Shown piece by piece: positions 43,313 through 51,961 of a stretch of 64,000 bases of DNA. This stretch comes from Kiritimatiellia bacterium (GTDB lineage Bacteria; Verrucomicrobiota; Kiritimatiellia; CAIVKH01), in assembly GCA_023953695.1 (NCBI GenBank), contig JAMLJG010000009.1, positions 1-64,000 of the forward strand, written 5' to 3'. The notes under the pieces are model-generated. The model worked only from the letters and a program-made list of their open reading frames with translations, ran no database searches and was not told where the DNA came from. The translations under genes were made by a program, and so were the position numbers. Positions within the stretch are counted from its first letter, which is position 1. Each line of letters starts with the position of its first letter.

Positions 43313-45973
43313 TTATCCCAGCGCAGCAATCAGCGCCGCGAGTTTTTCGCCCTTTTCCTTCAGCTCCTGCTGCCGCGCCATTGTCTTGTGCACCACATCC
43401 AACTTTGCCTTCTTCACAAAGTCCACATTCGACAAGCGCTGCTCAATTCGCTCCAGCTCCTGCGTCACCGCGTCGAGCTGTCCCTGCAATTTGGCGCGCT
43501 CGGCCTCCACATCCAAGCTGCCCAGCGACAAATAGATCGTGCCCAGCGCATTCAGCGCGCTCGGCATCGCCTTCGGCGGAACAAACTCGGCGTCCACCGC
43601 CAGCGAACCCGCCTTCAACAGCAATCCGATCGCCTGCGCATCGGCGCGCAGCGACTCCGCCGCCGTCGCATCAACAGGCTTGATCGTGAAATCCACCTTC
43701 TCGCTCGGCGGCACTTCATAATCCGCGCGCAACTGGCGCCCGCGCCGAATCAAGTCGTGCTTCAGATCCACATATTCGACGTACGGCTGCGCCAAACCGC
43801 GCAATACCAAATTTTCCGGCGTCGGCCACTTCGCCGTCATGATCGTCTCGCCCTCGAGCCCATAGCCCATTCCGTGCCACAGCTCTTCCGTGAGGAACGG
43901 CATCAGCGGATGCAACAATCGCAACGCGCGATCAAACACGTGGTGCATGATTTGCAACACCTCGCGGCGTCGCGCTTCGTCCGAGCCATATAGCACATTC
44001 TTGGCATACTCCACATACCAATCGCAAAACTCGTGCCACATGAAATCATAGAGCACGTGCGCATAATCGTTGAAGCGGAACCGCTCCAAACACTCCTGCG
44101 CCACCTTCGCCGCGTCGTCCGCCTTCGCAACAATGTGCCAATCGTCCGCCGACCACGCGCTGGGATTCAGTTTCAGCGCGCGCACGTCAATCGGCTGCTC
44201 CGTCTTGTGCATCTGCATGAAGCGCGCAACATTCCAAATCTTCGTGCCGAAATTGCGCCCCACTTCGAACTTCTCTTTCGACACATACACGTCCTGCCCC
44301 GTCGCCGTCAGCATCAACAAGCTGAAGCGAAGCGCATCGGCGCTGTAGTCATTGATGATGTCGAGCGGGTCAATCGAGTTGCCCAAACTCTTCGACATCT
44401 TGCGCCCCTGATTGTCGCGCACCGTCCCGTGGATATACACCTCCGAGAACGGAAGCTCATCCATGAACTCATAGCCCGCCATAATCATGCGCGCGACCCA
44501 GAAGAAGATGATCTCCGACGCCGTCGAAAGCGAATTCGTGGGATAGTAGAACTTCAAATCCTCGTTCTTCTCCGGCCAGTTGAACACGCTGAAAGGCCAA
44601 ATCCACGAGGAAAACCACGTGTCGAGCACATCCTCATCCTGCCGCACATTTGACGACTGACACTTCGCGCACGCCTTCGGCTTGCCGCGATCCGCCCACT
44701 GGTGCCCGCAATCGTCGCAATAGAAGATCGGGATCTGATGGCCCCACCAAATCTGACGCGAGATACACCAATCGCGGATGTTCTCCATCCACTCGAGGTA
44801 CACCTTGTTCCACCGATCCGGCACAAAGCGAATCTTGCCCTCGCGCACCGCCTTGATGCCCGGCTCGGCCAGCGGCTTCATCTTCACAAACCACTGCGGA
44901 GACAAACGCGGCTCCACCACCGATGAACAGCGATAGCAATGGCCAACCGCGTGCGGATGCTCATCCACCTTTTCCAACAGCCCCGCCGCCTCCAAATCGT
45001 CCACAATCTTCTTGCGGCACGCAAAACGCTCCACCCCCTGATAGGGACCGGCGTTCTCGTTCATGTGCCCGTCCTCGGTCATCACATTGACCTGCGGCAA
45101 ATCGTGGCGCAGCCCCATCTGATAGTCATTCGGATCGTGCGCAGGCGTCACCTTCACACAACCCGTTCCAAACTCCCGCGCCACAAAGTCGTCGGCAATC
45201 ACCGGAATTTCGCGATTCAGGATCGGCAACAACAGCACCTTGCCAACCCACTGCGTGTAGCGCTCGTCTTTCGGATTCACCGCCACAGCCGTATCGCCCA
45301 ACAACGTCTCCGGTCGCGTCGTCGCCACCGTCACGAATGCGCCCGGTTCGCCCTTCACCGGATATTTCACATGATAGAGCTTGCCCTTCACATCGCGATG
45401 CTCGCTCTCTTCATCCGAGAGCGCAGTCTGACAGCGCGGACACCAATTGATGATATAGGTCCCGCGATAAATGAGCCCCTTCTCGTAGAGCCGGATAAAG
45501 ACCTCCTTCACCGCGTTGCTCAACCCCTCGTCCATCGTGAAGCGCAAACGATCCCAATCGCACGACGCCCCGAGCGACTTGAGCTGATTCACAATCGTGT
45601 TGCCGTACTTCTCTTTCCACGCCCACACCCGTTCGAGAAACTTCTCCCGCCCGAGATCCTGCCGACGCAGCCCCTCCTTCTTCAGCTCGCGCTCCACCAC
45701 ATTCTGCGTCGCAATCCCCGCGTGATCCGTCCCCGGCACCCACAACGCGTTATACCCCTGCATGCGACGCCACCGGATCAACACGTCCTGGATCGAATTG
45801 TTCAACGCGTGCCCCATGTGCAGAATGCCCGTCACATTCGGCGGCGGAATCACAATCGTGTACGGCGTCCCCCCATCGCGATGATCGCGGTGAAAGCACT
45901 TGTTCTCTTGCCACCAGGCGTACCACTTCGCCTCGATGGACTTTGGATCATAATTTTTCGGCAACTCGGACAT
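43313..45973 (-). CDS. valS: Valyl-tRNA synthetase
   Basis: The class I synthetase signatures are HMGH (in GILHMGHALNN) and KMSKS (in GRKMSKSLGN). The editing domain (ATTRPETLLGDTAVAVNP) and the C-terminal coiled-coil arm (about the last 70 residues, AERAKLQGQLDAVTQELERIEQRL) are present. I place the start at the ATG at 45973 (MSELPKNYDPKSIEAKWY, the usual ValRS N-terminus); a longer frame to 46033 only translates through palindrome cluster 3. The protein is then 886 residues, normal for ValRS. No T-box-like leader is visible in the 87-base gap upstream. Confidence 0.97.
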   Translation of the reverse strand: MSELPKNYDPKSIEAKWYAWWQENKCFHRDHRDGGTPYTIVIPPPNVTGILHMGHALNNSIQDVLIRWRRMQGYNALWVPGTDHAGIATQNVVERELKKEGLRRQDLGREKFLERVWAWKEKYGNTIVNQLKSLGASCDWDRLRFTMDEGLSNAVKEVFIRLYEKGLIYRGTYIINWCPRCQTALSDEESEHRDVKGKLYHVKYPVKGEPGAFVTVATTRPETLLGDTAVAVNPKDERYTQWVGKVLLLPILNREIPVIADDFVAREFGTGCVKVTPAHDPNDYQMGLRHDLPQVNVMTEDGHMNENAGPYQGVERFACRKKIVDDLEAAGLLEKVDEHPHAVGHCYRCSSVVEPRLSPQWFVKMKPLAEPGIKAVREGKIRFVPDRWNKVYLEWMENIRDWCISRQIWWGHQIPIFYCDDCGHQWADRGKPKACAKCQSSNVRQDEDVLDTWFSSWIWPFSVFNWPEKNEDLKFYYPTNSLSTASEIIFFWVARMIMAGYEFMDELPFSEVYIHGTVRDNQGRKMSKSLGNSIDPLDIINDYSADALRFSLLMLTATGQDVYVSKEKFEVGRNFGTKIWNVARFMQMHKTEQPIDVRALKLNPSAWSADDWHIVAKADDAAKVAQECLERFRFNDYAHVLYDFMWHEFCDWYVEYAKNVLYGSDEARRREVLQIMHHVFDRALRLLHPLMPFLTEELWHGMGYGLEGETIMTAKWPTPENLVLRGLAQPYVEYVDLKHDLIRRGRQLRADYEVPPSEKVDFTIKPVDATAAESLRADAQAIGLLLKAGSLAVDAEFVPPKAMPSALNALGTIYLSLGSLDVEAERAKLQGQLDAVTQELERIEQRLSNVDFVKKAKLDVVHKTMARQQELKEKGEKLAALIAALG

Positions 45974-45995
45974 AGCCGGCAAATAAAGCGGATTT

Positions 45996-46042
45996 TTCCA
46001 GGCGTTGGAACTGCAAAAACGCCCGTTTTCCAATCGTTGGAA
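45996..46042. repeat. Phased palindrome cluster 3 (TTCCA-N5-TGGAA), upstream of valS
   Basis: Copy 1 at 45996-46010 is TTCCAGGCGTTGGAA, copy 2 at 46028-46042 is TTCCAATCGTTGGAA; the start-to-start distance is 32 bp. The nearer copy is 22 bases before the valS ATG, so a bound protein would overlap the promoter or the 5' leader. Confidence 0.8.
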
Positions 46043-46060
46043 CTTTCCCTCGCCCCAACC

Positions 46061-46537
46061 CTACAGCGGTCGCGCCATAAACCGCGCCACGACCCGACCC
46101 TCCGCATCCGAAAGCGACAGCGTCTCGCCATCGCGCGACCACGCGGCAACCCGCGCCAACGCAGCCAAATATTCGTCCTCAAGCGGCATCCCCTCCGCGC
46201 ACACCACATCGCCCCTCCGCAATTCGCCGAACGACAGCGCCGACCCCTCCAACACGTAATCGCCCGCAAAGCGATTGCACCCCGCAAACCCGCGCGCTAT
46301 CGGCTTGGTCACCTGCAACAACAAGTGCGCCTCTTTTCCACCCGACCCGTGCGGCGCTGGATTCCCATTCAGCTCAATCAACTTCCAATAGATGTCCGCC
46401 ACACCCGCCGGAATCTCCGTCCGCTCGCGACCGCCGAGAAAATCGTCCCGCACCCCGCCATCCGGCGTCCCCGAAACGCAACCCGCCACCAACGCAAGCC
46501 CTACGCAGCAAAAGAGCGACCCCAGATAGTTCATCAT
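46061..46537 (-). CDS. META-domain lipoprotein (HslJ-like)
   Basis: Starting at the ATG at 46537 (AAGGAG 8 bases upstream) the product has a signal peptide with lipobox LVAGC, so it is lipid-anchored. The mature part is a META domain: YWKLIELNGNPAP at the start, GFAGCNRFAGDYVLEGSALSFG in the middle (GCNR...G-x-Y is diagnostic) and AWSRDGETLSLSDAEGRVV at the end. META/HslJ proteins are small envelope proteins linked to stress resistance; their biochemical role is unclear. A longer frame to 46600 is disregarded. valS lies downstream on the same strand. Confidence 0.82.
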   Translation of the reverse strand: MMNYLGSLFCCVGLALVAGCVSGTPDGGVRDDFLGGRERTEIPAGVADIYWKLIELNGNPAPHGSGGKEAHLLLQVTKPIARGFAGCNRFAGDYVLEGSALSFGELRRGDVVCAEGMPLEDEYLAALARVAAWSRDGETLSLSDAEGRVVARFMARPL

Positions 46538-46640
46538 CACATCTCCTTCACACGCCAAAGCGTGCCATGAACCGCGCGCGCGGTCGCCCTCTTTTTTCAA
46601 CCACCACGCCGCCGCGCAACACGCCTCACGCCAATCGCGG

Positions 46641-46668
46641 TTGACATATAAAACACGCGCCCTAGTAT
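46641..46668 (+). promoter_or_regulatory. Putative promoter of the heme importer operon
   Basis: TTGACA at 46641-46646 and TAGTAT at 46663-46668 are separated by 16 bases, about 70 bases before hmuT. The leader contains a small hairpin (TTCAGC, loop ACAAG, GCTGAA, near 46677-46693). I see no convincing Fur box. Confidence 0.5.
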
Positions 46669-46738
46669 GCCAACAGCTTCAGCACAAGGCTGAACCGCGC
46701 ACGCCCAAATCGAGCGGCGCTTTTGTTTTATAGGAGAA

Positions 46739-47575
46739 ATGAACATGCGTTCCCTGATGTGGATGATGGCAATAGCGGTGAGTGGTCTCTTCGTTTTTCA
46801 AGCGGCGGCTGAAGAACCGCGCGTGGCGAGCCTCGGCGGCGCCGTCACCGAAACCATCTGGGCCTTGGGCGCAGGCGACCGCGTGGTCGCCGTGGACGCC
46901 TCCAGCACCTATCCCGCAGAAGCCGCAAACGTTCCGCACGTAGGCTACTACCGCATGATCTCCGCCGAAGGCGTGTTGAGCGTAAATCCAGATGTCGTAT
47001 TGGCATCTGATGAAGCAGGCCCGCCGCAAGCGCTGGAACAATTGACCCGCGCAGGCGTTCGCATCGAGCGCATCACCAGCTCACACTCCATCACCGGCTG
47101 CCTCGCGCGCATTCGCGCCGTGGGCCTCGCCCTGAATCGCGCCGAGGAAGGCGAAGCGCTGGCCCGGAAAGTCGAATCCGAACTCGCCTCCATCCCAGCG
47201 CCCACCAACCCAGCCGTTCGCGTGCTCTTCGTCTTCGCACGTGGCCCCGGCGCCCTCAACGTCGCGGGCACAGGCACCGCGGCCGATGAAATTATCCGCC
47301 TCGCAGGCGCGCAAAATGCCGTCACCGAATACGCGGGATACCGACCGCTCACTGCCGAAGCCGCCGTACAAGCCGCGCCAGACGTGATCCTCCTGACACA
47401 GTCCAGCATGGACGGCCTCGGCGGCGCCGACGCCATCTGGCATGCGCCCGGCTTGAAGGAAACGCCCGCCGGTGAGCACGCGCGCGCCGTCGCCATGGAC
47501 GATCTTCTTCTGCTCGGCTTCGGCCCGCGATTGCCCCAAGCCATTCGCGAATTGCAAGCGCTCCTCTATCCGTGA
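46739..47575 (+). CDS. hmuT: Heme ABC transporter periplasmic binding protein
   Basis: A signal peptide (MRSLMWMMAIAVSGLFVFQAAA) precedes a class III solute-binding protein. ASLGGAVTETIWALGAGDRVVAVD followed by SSTYPAEA, VPHVGYYRMISAEGVLSVNPDVVLAS and EAGPPQALEQL are typical of HmuT/PhuT heme-binding proteins, where the tyrosine in GYYR is in the ligand region. Two ATGs (46739 and 46745) are possible; AGGAG fits the second better by spacing. It is followed by the permease, whose GTG overlaps the stop, and then the ATPase. B12- or siderophore-binding relatives cannot be fully excluded. Confidence 0.88.
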   Translation: MNMRSLMWMMAIAVSGLFVFQAAAEEPRVASLGGAVTETIWALGAGDRVVAVDASSTYPAEAANVPHVGYYRMISAEGVLSVNPDVVLASDEAGPPQALEQLTRAGVRIERITSSHSITGCLARIRAVGLALNRAEEGEALARKVESELASIPAPTNPAVRVLFVFARGPGALNVAGTGTAADEIIRLAGAQNAVTEYAGYRPLTAEAAVQAAPDVILLTQSSMDGLGGADAIWHAPGLKETPAGEHARAVAMDDLLLLGFGPRLPQAIRELQALLYP

Positions 47576-48675
47576 AGTCCATCGGCTCCATCGCAAGCGA
47601 AACCACCGCTGACCTGGCGACAGCAGCGCAGCGCAGCGTACCCGATCGCTGGCTGCTTCCCGGGTTGGGGATTCTGCTCGGAGCCGTAATACTCGCCAGC
47701 CTCGGCATCGGAGCCGTTCCAATTTCACCCGGCCAGGTACTCTCCATCCTCCTCGCGCCGCTCGGCATTGACCTCCCCTGGACCTTCACCGATCGCGAGG
47801 CAGCCGTGCTCTTCCACATTCGCGCTCCGCGCGTGGCCGCAGGACTCCTCACCGGCGCATCGCTCGCGCTCGGCGGCGTCTTGATGCAAGCGCTGTTCCG
47901 AAATCCGCTGGCGGAACCCGCGCTCATCGGTGTTTCCAGCGGCGCCGCCATGGCCGCCGCCGCATTGACCGTTTTGGGCCCACTCTTCCTCTCGCAGTTG
48001 GGCATTCCCGTCACCTACCTCCTTCCGATCGTCGCATTTCTCGGGGGCTGGGCCGTCACCGCCATCGTGGTCCGCATCGCCCATTGCTGGGGCCGCATTC
48101 GCGTGGACCACCTCCTCCTCGCAGGAATTGCCATGAACGCCATGGCCGGCGCAGCTATCGGCGTGCTGATGCTGATCGCAAACGACGCCCAACTCCGCGA
48201 AGTCGCCTTCTGGAGCTTCGGCAGCCTCGGTCGCGCAGACTGGACCATCATCCCCATCCTCCTCGTGCTCACCCTGCCCATTTTCCTATTCGCCAAGCGA
48301 TACGCGCCGTGGTTCAACGCGCTGCTGCTCGGCGAAGGAGAAGCCGCGCTGCTCGGCGTGCCCGTCGAAGGACTGAAGCGCGCCTCAATCTTGCTGACCT
48401 GCATCGCGATCGGCGGCGCTGTCGCCTTCACCGGACTCATCGGGTTCGTCGGCCTCGTCGTCCCCCACGTCATTCGCCTCATCAGCGGACCCGACCATCG
48501 CCGACTGGTCCCCGCCTCCGCACTGCTGGGCGCCGCCCTGCTCCCCCTCGCCGACCTGCTCTCTCGCACCGTCGCTGCCCCCATAGAACTACCCATCGGC
48601 CTCGTCACCGCGCTACTGGGCGCGCCCTTCTTCCTCTATCTCCTGCTGCGCGAGCAGCGCCGCGAGGGCACATGA
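47572..48675 (+). CDS. hmuU: FecCD-family permease of heme importer
   Basis: A 367-residue, roughly ten-helix permease of the BtuC/FecD/HmuU family. Family blocks are IRAPRVAAGLLTGASLALGGVLMQALFRNPLAEPALIGVSSGAA (read in parts), WSFGSLGRADW, and GAVAFTGLIGFVGLVVPHVIRL, the last being the ATPase-coupling region. The start is a GTG overlapping the hmuT stop codon (GTGA), showing translational coupling; the next gene overlaps by ATGA. Confidence 0.92.
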   Translation: MKSIGSIASETTADLATAAQRSVPDRWLLPGLGILLGAVILASLGIGAVPISPGQVLSILLAPLGIDLPWTFTDREAAVLFHIRAPRVAAGLLTGASLALGGVLMQALFRNPLAEPALIGVSSGAAMAAAALTVLGPLFLSQLGIPVTYLLPIVAFLGGWAVTAIVVRIAHCWGRIRVDHLLLAGIAMNAMAGAAIGVLMLIANDAQLREVAFWSFGSLGRADWTIIPILLVLTLPIFLFAKRYAPWFNALLLGEGEAALLGVPVEGLKRASILLTCIAIGGAVAFTGLIGFVGLVVPHVIRLISGPDHRRLVPASALLGAALLPLADLLSRTVAAPIELPIGLVTALLGAPFFLYLLLREQRREGT

Positions 48676-49460
48676 TCGCGCTCGAACACGTCTCTCTTGT
48701 GCGCGGCAACCGCACGCTGGTGCGGGATGCAACCTGCGCACTGCGCCCAGGCGCATTGACCGTGATGCTCGGCGCCAATGGCGCAGGCAAAACCAGCCTC
48801 GTGCGCCTCATGAGCGGAGAATTGGAACCGAACCGCGGCCGCGTCACCTGCTCATGTAAATCCCTCGCGCAACACTCGCGCACGGCGCTCGCACGATGCC
48901 GCGCCGTCGTCTCGCAACACACCTCCACCCCGTTCGCTTTCCGCGCGCTCGACCTCGTCCTCCTCGGCCGCCTCCCCCACTCGCGCTTCCCCAGCGTCGC
49001 AGACTTCGCCATCGCGCGAGAAGCCATGGAACAAGCCGGCGTCACCGAATTTGCGGAACGAAAAGTGGACACCCTCTCCGGCGGCGAGCGACAGCGCGTA
49101 CACCTCGCCCGCGCTCTCGCTCAACTTCACGAAGCGCGAAGCACCGGTCGCGGCCTGCTCCTGCTCGATGAGCCAACCGCCCACCTCGACCTCGCCCACC
49201 AACGCCACGCCCTCGACCTCGCCCGAACCATCGCCAGCGAAGGACTCACCGTCCTCGCCGTACTCCACGACGTCAACCTCGCCGCAACCTACGCAGACGA
49301 GGCCCTGCTGATGAAAGATGGATGCATTCACGCAATCGGCCCCGCGCGCGAAGTCCTCACACTCGCCCGACTGCGCGAAACACTGCGAGTCGAACTGGAA
49401 GAAATCCCGCGCGCGAACGGCCCCTCGGTCTTCGTGCCCACGCGCACAACCGCCGCCTGA
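48672..49460 (+). CDS. hmuV: ATP-binding protein of heme importer
   Basis: From the ATG at 48672 (overlapping the permease stop) the product is 262 residues. It has Walker A GANGAGKTSL, the Q-loop in VVSQHTSTPFAF, signature LSGGERQRVHLARALAQL, Walker B LLLLDEPTAHLD and the H-loop HDVN. The order HmuT-HmuU-HmuV and the sequence around LVLLGRLPHSR support heme import. A longer frame to 48084 in this register is antisense noise. No TonB-dependent receptor lies in the window. It converges with the pirin gene. Confidence 0.9.
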   Translation: MIALEHVSLVRGNRTLVRDATCALRPGALTVMLGANGAGKTSLVRLMSGELEPNRGRVTCSCKSLAQHSRTALARCRAVVSQHTSTPFAFRALDLVLLGRLPHSRFPSVADFAIAREAMEQAGVTEFAERKVDTLSGGERQRVHLARALAQLHEARSTGRGLLLLDEPTAHLDLAHQRHALDLARTIASEGLTVLAVLHDVNLAATYADEALLMKDGCIHAIGPAREVLTLARLRETLRVELEEIPRANGPSVFVPTRTTAA

Positions 49461-49484
49461 TTCAGGCGCCGTACAGCGCCTCCG

Positions 49485-50189
49485 CTAATTCAGGTCGAAC
49501 AGCAACGCCTCGACATCCGAATCCGCGCGAATCGTATACGTCCCCGCCACCTCGGAACTCGCGCCATCGCCCGCCGTCAACGCGACGCCATTCAGCGACA
49601 GCGCGCCCGCGACCAGCTGAACCCACAAGCCGCGCCCCACCGGCAAATCATGCGACGCCTCCTCGCCCGCTTGCAGACGAAGGCGATACACATTCGCGTC
49701 CTGCTGAATCGTCGCCGATCCCTCTCGACCATCGGCCGAAATCATCAACACCTTTTGCGCATCCGCCCGCTCCGGCGTCGGCTGCCACTCGGCATAGCTC
49801 GGGGGCAACCCGCGCTCGCGCGGGCGAATCCAAATCTGCAGCATGTGCGTCGCTTCCGACGAACTCGGATTGAACTCGCTGTGCGTCACCAGCCGACCCG
49901 CGCTCATCACTTGAATCTGGCCCGGCACAATCGTCTTCTCGTGCCCCATGCTGTCGCGATGCGCCAACGCCCCGCGCACCACATAACTGAAAATCTCCAT
50001 ATCGCGATGCGGATGCGTAGGAAATCCGCCACCCGGCGCAATGAAATCCTCATTGATCACGCGCAGCGTGCGAAAGCCCATCTGGGCCGGGTCGTGATAG
50101 TCGCCAAACGAAAACGAATGGAGACTGCGCAACCAGTCAACATCCGTCACACCGCGCTCCGCGCTCTTTCGAATCCGAATCTCATTCAT
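49485..50189 (-). CDS. Pirin-family bicupin (YhhW-like)
   Basis: From the ATG at 50189 (GGAGGAG about 6 bases upstream) the 234-residue protein has the pirin bicupin fold: SFSFGDYHDPAQMGFRTLRVINEDFIAPGGGFPTHPHRDMEIFSYVVRGALAHRDS (read in parts), with the metal-binding His residues in FPTHPHRDMEI and the later HSEFN and Glu region. YhhW-type pirins can show quercetin dioxygenase activity in vitro; the physiological role is usually unknown. A longer frame to 50360 is ignored. The C-terminal half is a weaker cupin. Confidence 0.92.
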   Translation of the reverse strand: MNEIRIRKSAERGVTDVDWLRSLHSFSFGDYHDPAQMGFRTLRVINEDFIAPGGGFPTHPHRDMEIFSYVVRGALAHRDSMGHEKTIVPGQIQVMSAGRLVTHSEFNPSSSEATHMLQIWIRPRERGLPPSYAEWQPTPERADAQKVLMISADGREGSATIQQDANVYRLRLQAGEEASHDLPVGRGLWVQLVAGALSLNGVALTAGDGASSEVAGTYTIRADSDVEALLFDLN

Positions 50190-50296
50190 GCCGACTCCTC
50201 CGCCTATCATCCATAAGTCGCGCGGCGCCGAGAAACCATACGCCTCGACACCGCGCGCGGAGACAATCGGCCGCGGCAAGGAACGCTGCGCGCGAT

Positions 50297-51880
50297 CTAC
50301 TTCTTTCCGTTTTCCTCGAGGAACAGCTTGTACTCCACGCTGTCCACCAGCGCCTCCCACGACGCCTCAATGAGATTCGCGGAAACGCCCACCGTGCCCC
50401 ACGATTGCTTGCCGTCCGTGGATTCGATCAACACGCGCGTCTTGGCGCCCGTGCCCTCTTCCGGATCCAGGATGCGAACCTGATAATCCACCAGCGACAC
50501 ATCCTTGATCGAGGAATAGAACCGCCCCAACGCCTTGCGCAGCGCATTGTTCAGCGCGTCCACCGGACCGCCGCCTTCTCCCACCGTCAATTCGACATCG
50601 CCGTTCACCGAAAGCTTCACCGTCGCCTCGGCCAAAATCGGCTTGCCCATCTCGAACTTGTCAACCGTCACCCGATACGAGATCAGATTGAAAAACGATT
50701 TGTGCTTCTTCAGCACCTTCTGAATCAGCAGCTTGAACGAAGCCTCCGCCGCTTCGAACGCATAGCCCTTCTTCTCCAGCCCTTCGAGCTCGCGCAGAAT
50801 CTGCTTCACCTCCGCTGAGTTCTTGTCGAGATTCAACCCCATCTCCACAGCCTTCAGAAAGACGTTGCTCGCGCCAGACAATTCCGAGATCAGGATGCGG
50901 CGCTGATTGCCGACCGACTCCGGTTTGATGTGCTCGAAGCTCGACGCCAATTTGCGCACGCCGTCCACGTGCATCCCCGCCTTGTGCGCAAACGCGCTAT
51001 CGCCAACGAACGCCTGGCGCGTATTCGGCCGCACATTCGCCATCTCATCCACAAACTGCGACACCGCCTTGAGCTGCTTGAGATTCTCCGGCTGGATACA
51101 CGCGTAGCCCATCTTCAACACCAGGCTCGGCACAATCGAAACCAAGTTCGCATTGCCCACGCGCTCGCCAAACCCATTGATCGTGCCCTGCACATGCCGC
51201 GCGCCCGCTGCCACAGCCGCGAGCGAGTTGGCCACACCCAACTCCGAATCGTTGTGCGTGTGAATGCCCAGCTTCGCACCGGGAAACACCTGCTGCACAT
51301 CCCGCACCACCTCCGCGATGCGCTCCGGCAGCGTGCCGCCGTTCGTATCGCACAGCACGAGCCGATCGGCCCCCGCTTCATACGCCGCGCGCAGCGTCGA
51401 AAGCGCGTGCTCGCGACTGTCGGCGAAACCGTCGAAGAAATGCTCTGCGTCGTAGATCACCTCCCGGCCATGCTCCTTCAGGAACCGAACCGTATCCGCG
51501 ATCATCGCGCGATTTTCATCCTCCGTCGTGCGCAGCACCTCCTTCACGTGCAAGCGCCAGCTCTTTCCGAAAATGGTGCAAACCGGCGTATCCGCCTCGA
51601 TCAGCGCCTTGCACCCGGCATCCTCCGCAGCGCTCACATTGGCGCGGCGCGTACTGCCGAATGCGGCGATCTTCGCGTGCTTCAGCTTCTCTTTGCGAAT
51701 CGCGTGAAAGAACTCCATGTCCTTCGGATTCGAAGCGGCATAACCGCCCTCGATATAGTCCACGCCGAATTCATCGAGGCGCTTCGCCACGAGAATCTTG
51801 CCGACGCCCGAAAACGAAATCCCCTCGCCCTGCGCGCCGTCGCGCAGCGTCGTGTCATAGATTTCAACGTGTGGTTTCAT
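50297..51880 (-). CDS. cimA: Citramalate synthase
   Basis: The product from the ATG at 51880 is 527 residues, the usual CimA length. It begins EIYDTTLRDGAQGEGISFS, the HMGL-like TIM barrel signature, with the metal-binding GIHTHNDSELGVANS and HVQGTINGFGERVGNANL, then the linker with FVGDSAFAHKAGMHVDGV and a C-terminal regulatory LeuA dimer domain (DYQVRILDPEEGTGAKTRVLIES in part). CimA joins pyruvate and acetyl-CoA to citramalate, giving isoleucine without threonine deaminase; related homocitrate or isopropylmalate synthases are less similar. It is the last gene of the hom-apgM-like-lysC unit, 82 bases after lysC. Confidence 0.93.
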   Translation of the reverse strand: MKPHVEIYDTTLRDGAQGEGISFSGVGKILVAKRLDEFGVDYIEGGYAASNPKDMEFFHAIRKEKLKHAKIAAFGSTRRANVSAAEDAGCKALIEADTPVCTIFGKSWRLHVKEVLRTTEDENRAMIADTVRFLKEHGREVIYDAEHFFDGFADSREHALSTLRAAYEAGADRLVLCDTNGGTLPERIAEVVRDVQQVFPGAKLGIHTHNDSELGVANSLAAVAAGARHVQGTINGFGERVGNANLVSIVPSLVLKMGYACIQPENLKQLKAVSQFVDEMANVRPNTRQAFVGDSAFAHKAGMHVDGVRKLASSFEHIKPESVGNQRRILISELSGASNVFLKAVEMGLNLDKNSAEVKQILRELEGLEKKGYAFEAAEASFKLLIQKVLKKHKSFFNLISYRVTVDKFEMGKPILAEATVKLSVNGDVELTVGEGGGPVDALNNALRKALGRFYSSIKDVSLVDYQVRILDPEEGTGAKTRVLIESTDGKQSWGTVGVSANLIEASWEALVDSVEYKLFLEENGKK

Positions 51881-51961
51881 GTCGCCTTTCCGCAAAAATG
51901 CAAAGCCCTCGCTCGCAGGCGAAAACCGGTTCCTCGCCTGCGCCCGCAACCTTGCTCTACG

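Noticed and set aside
45974..46060. T-box leader for valS
   Set aside because: The gap is only 87 bases and lacks a specifier stem and T-box sequence; it is filled by the palindrome pair.
44939..46570. 543-codon open frame on the plus strand
   Set aside because: Antisense to valS and the META lipoprotein; no recognisable domain.
46669..46738. Cobalamin riboswitch before the BtuC-like transporter
   Set aside because: The leader is only about 70 bases, without a B12-box, and the binding protein looks like HmuT.
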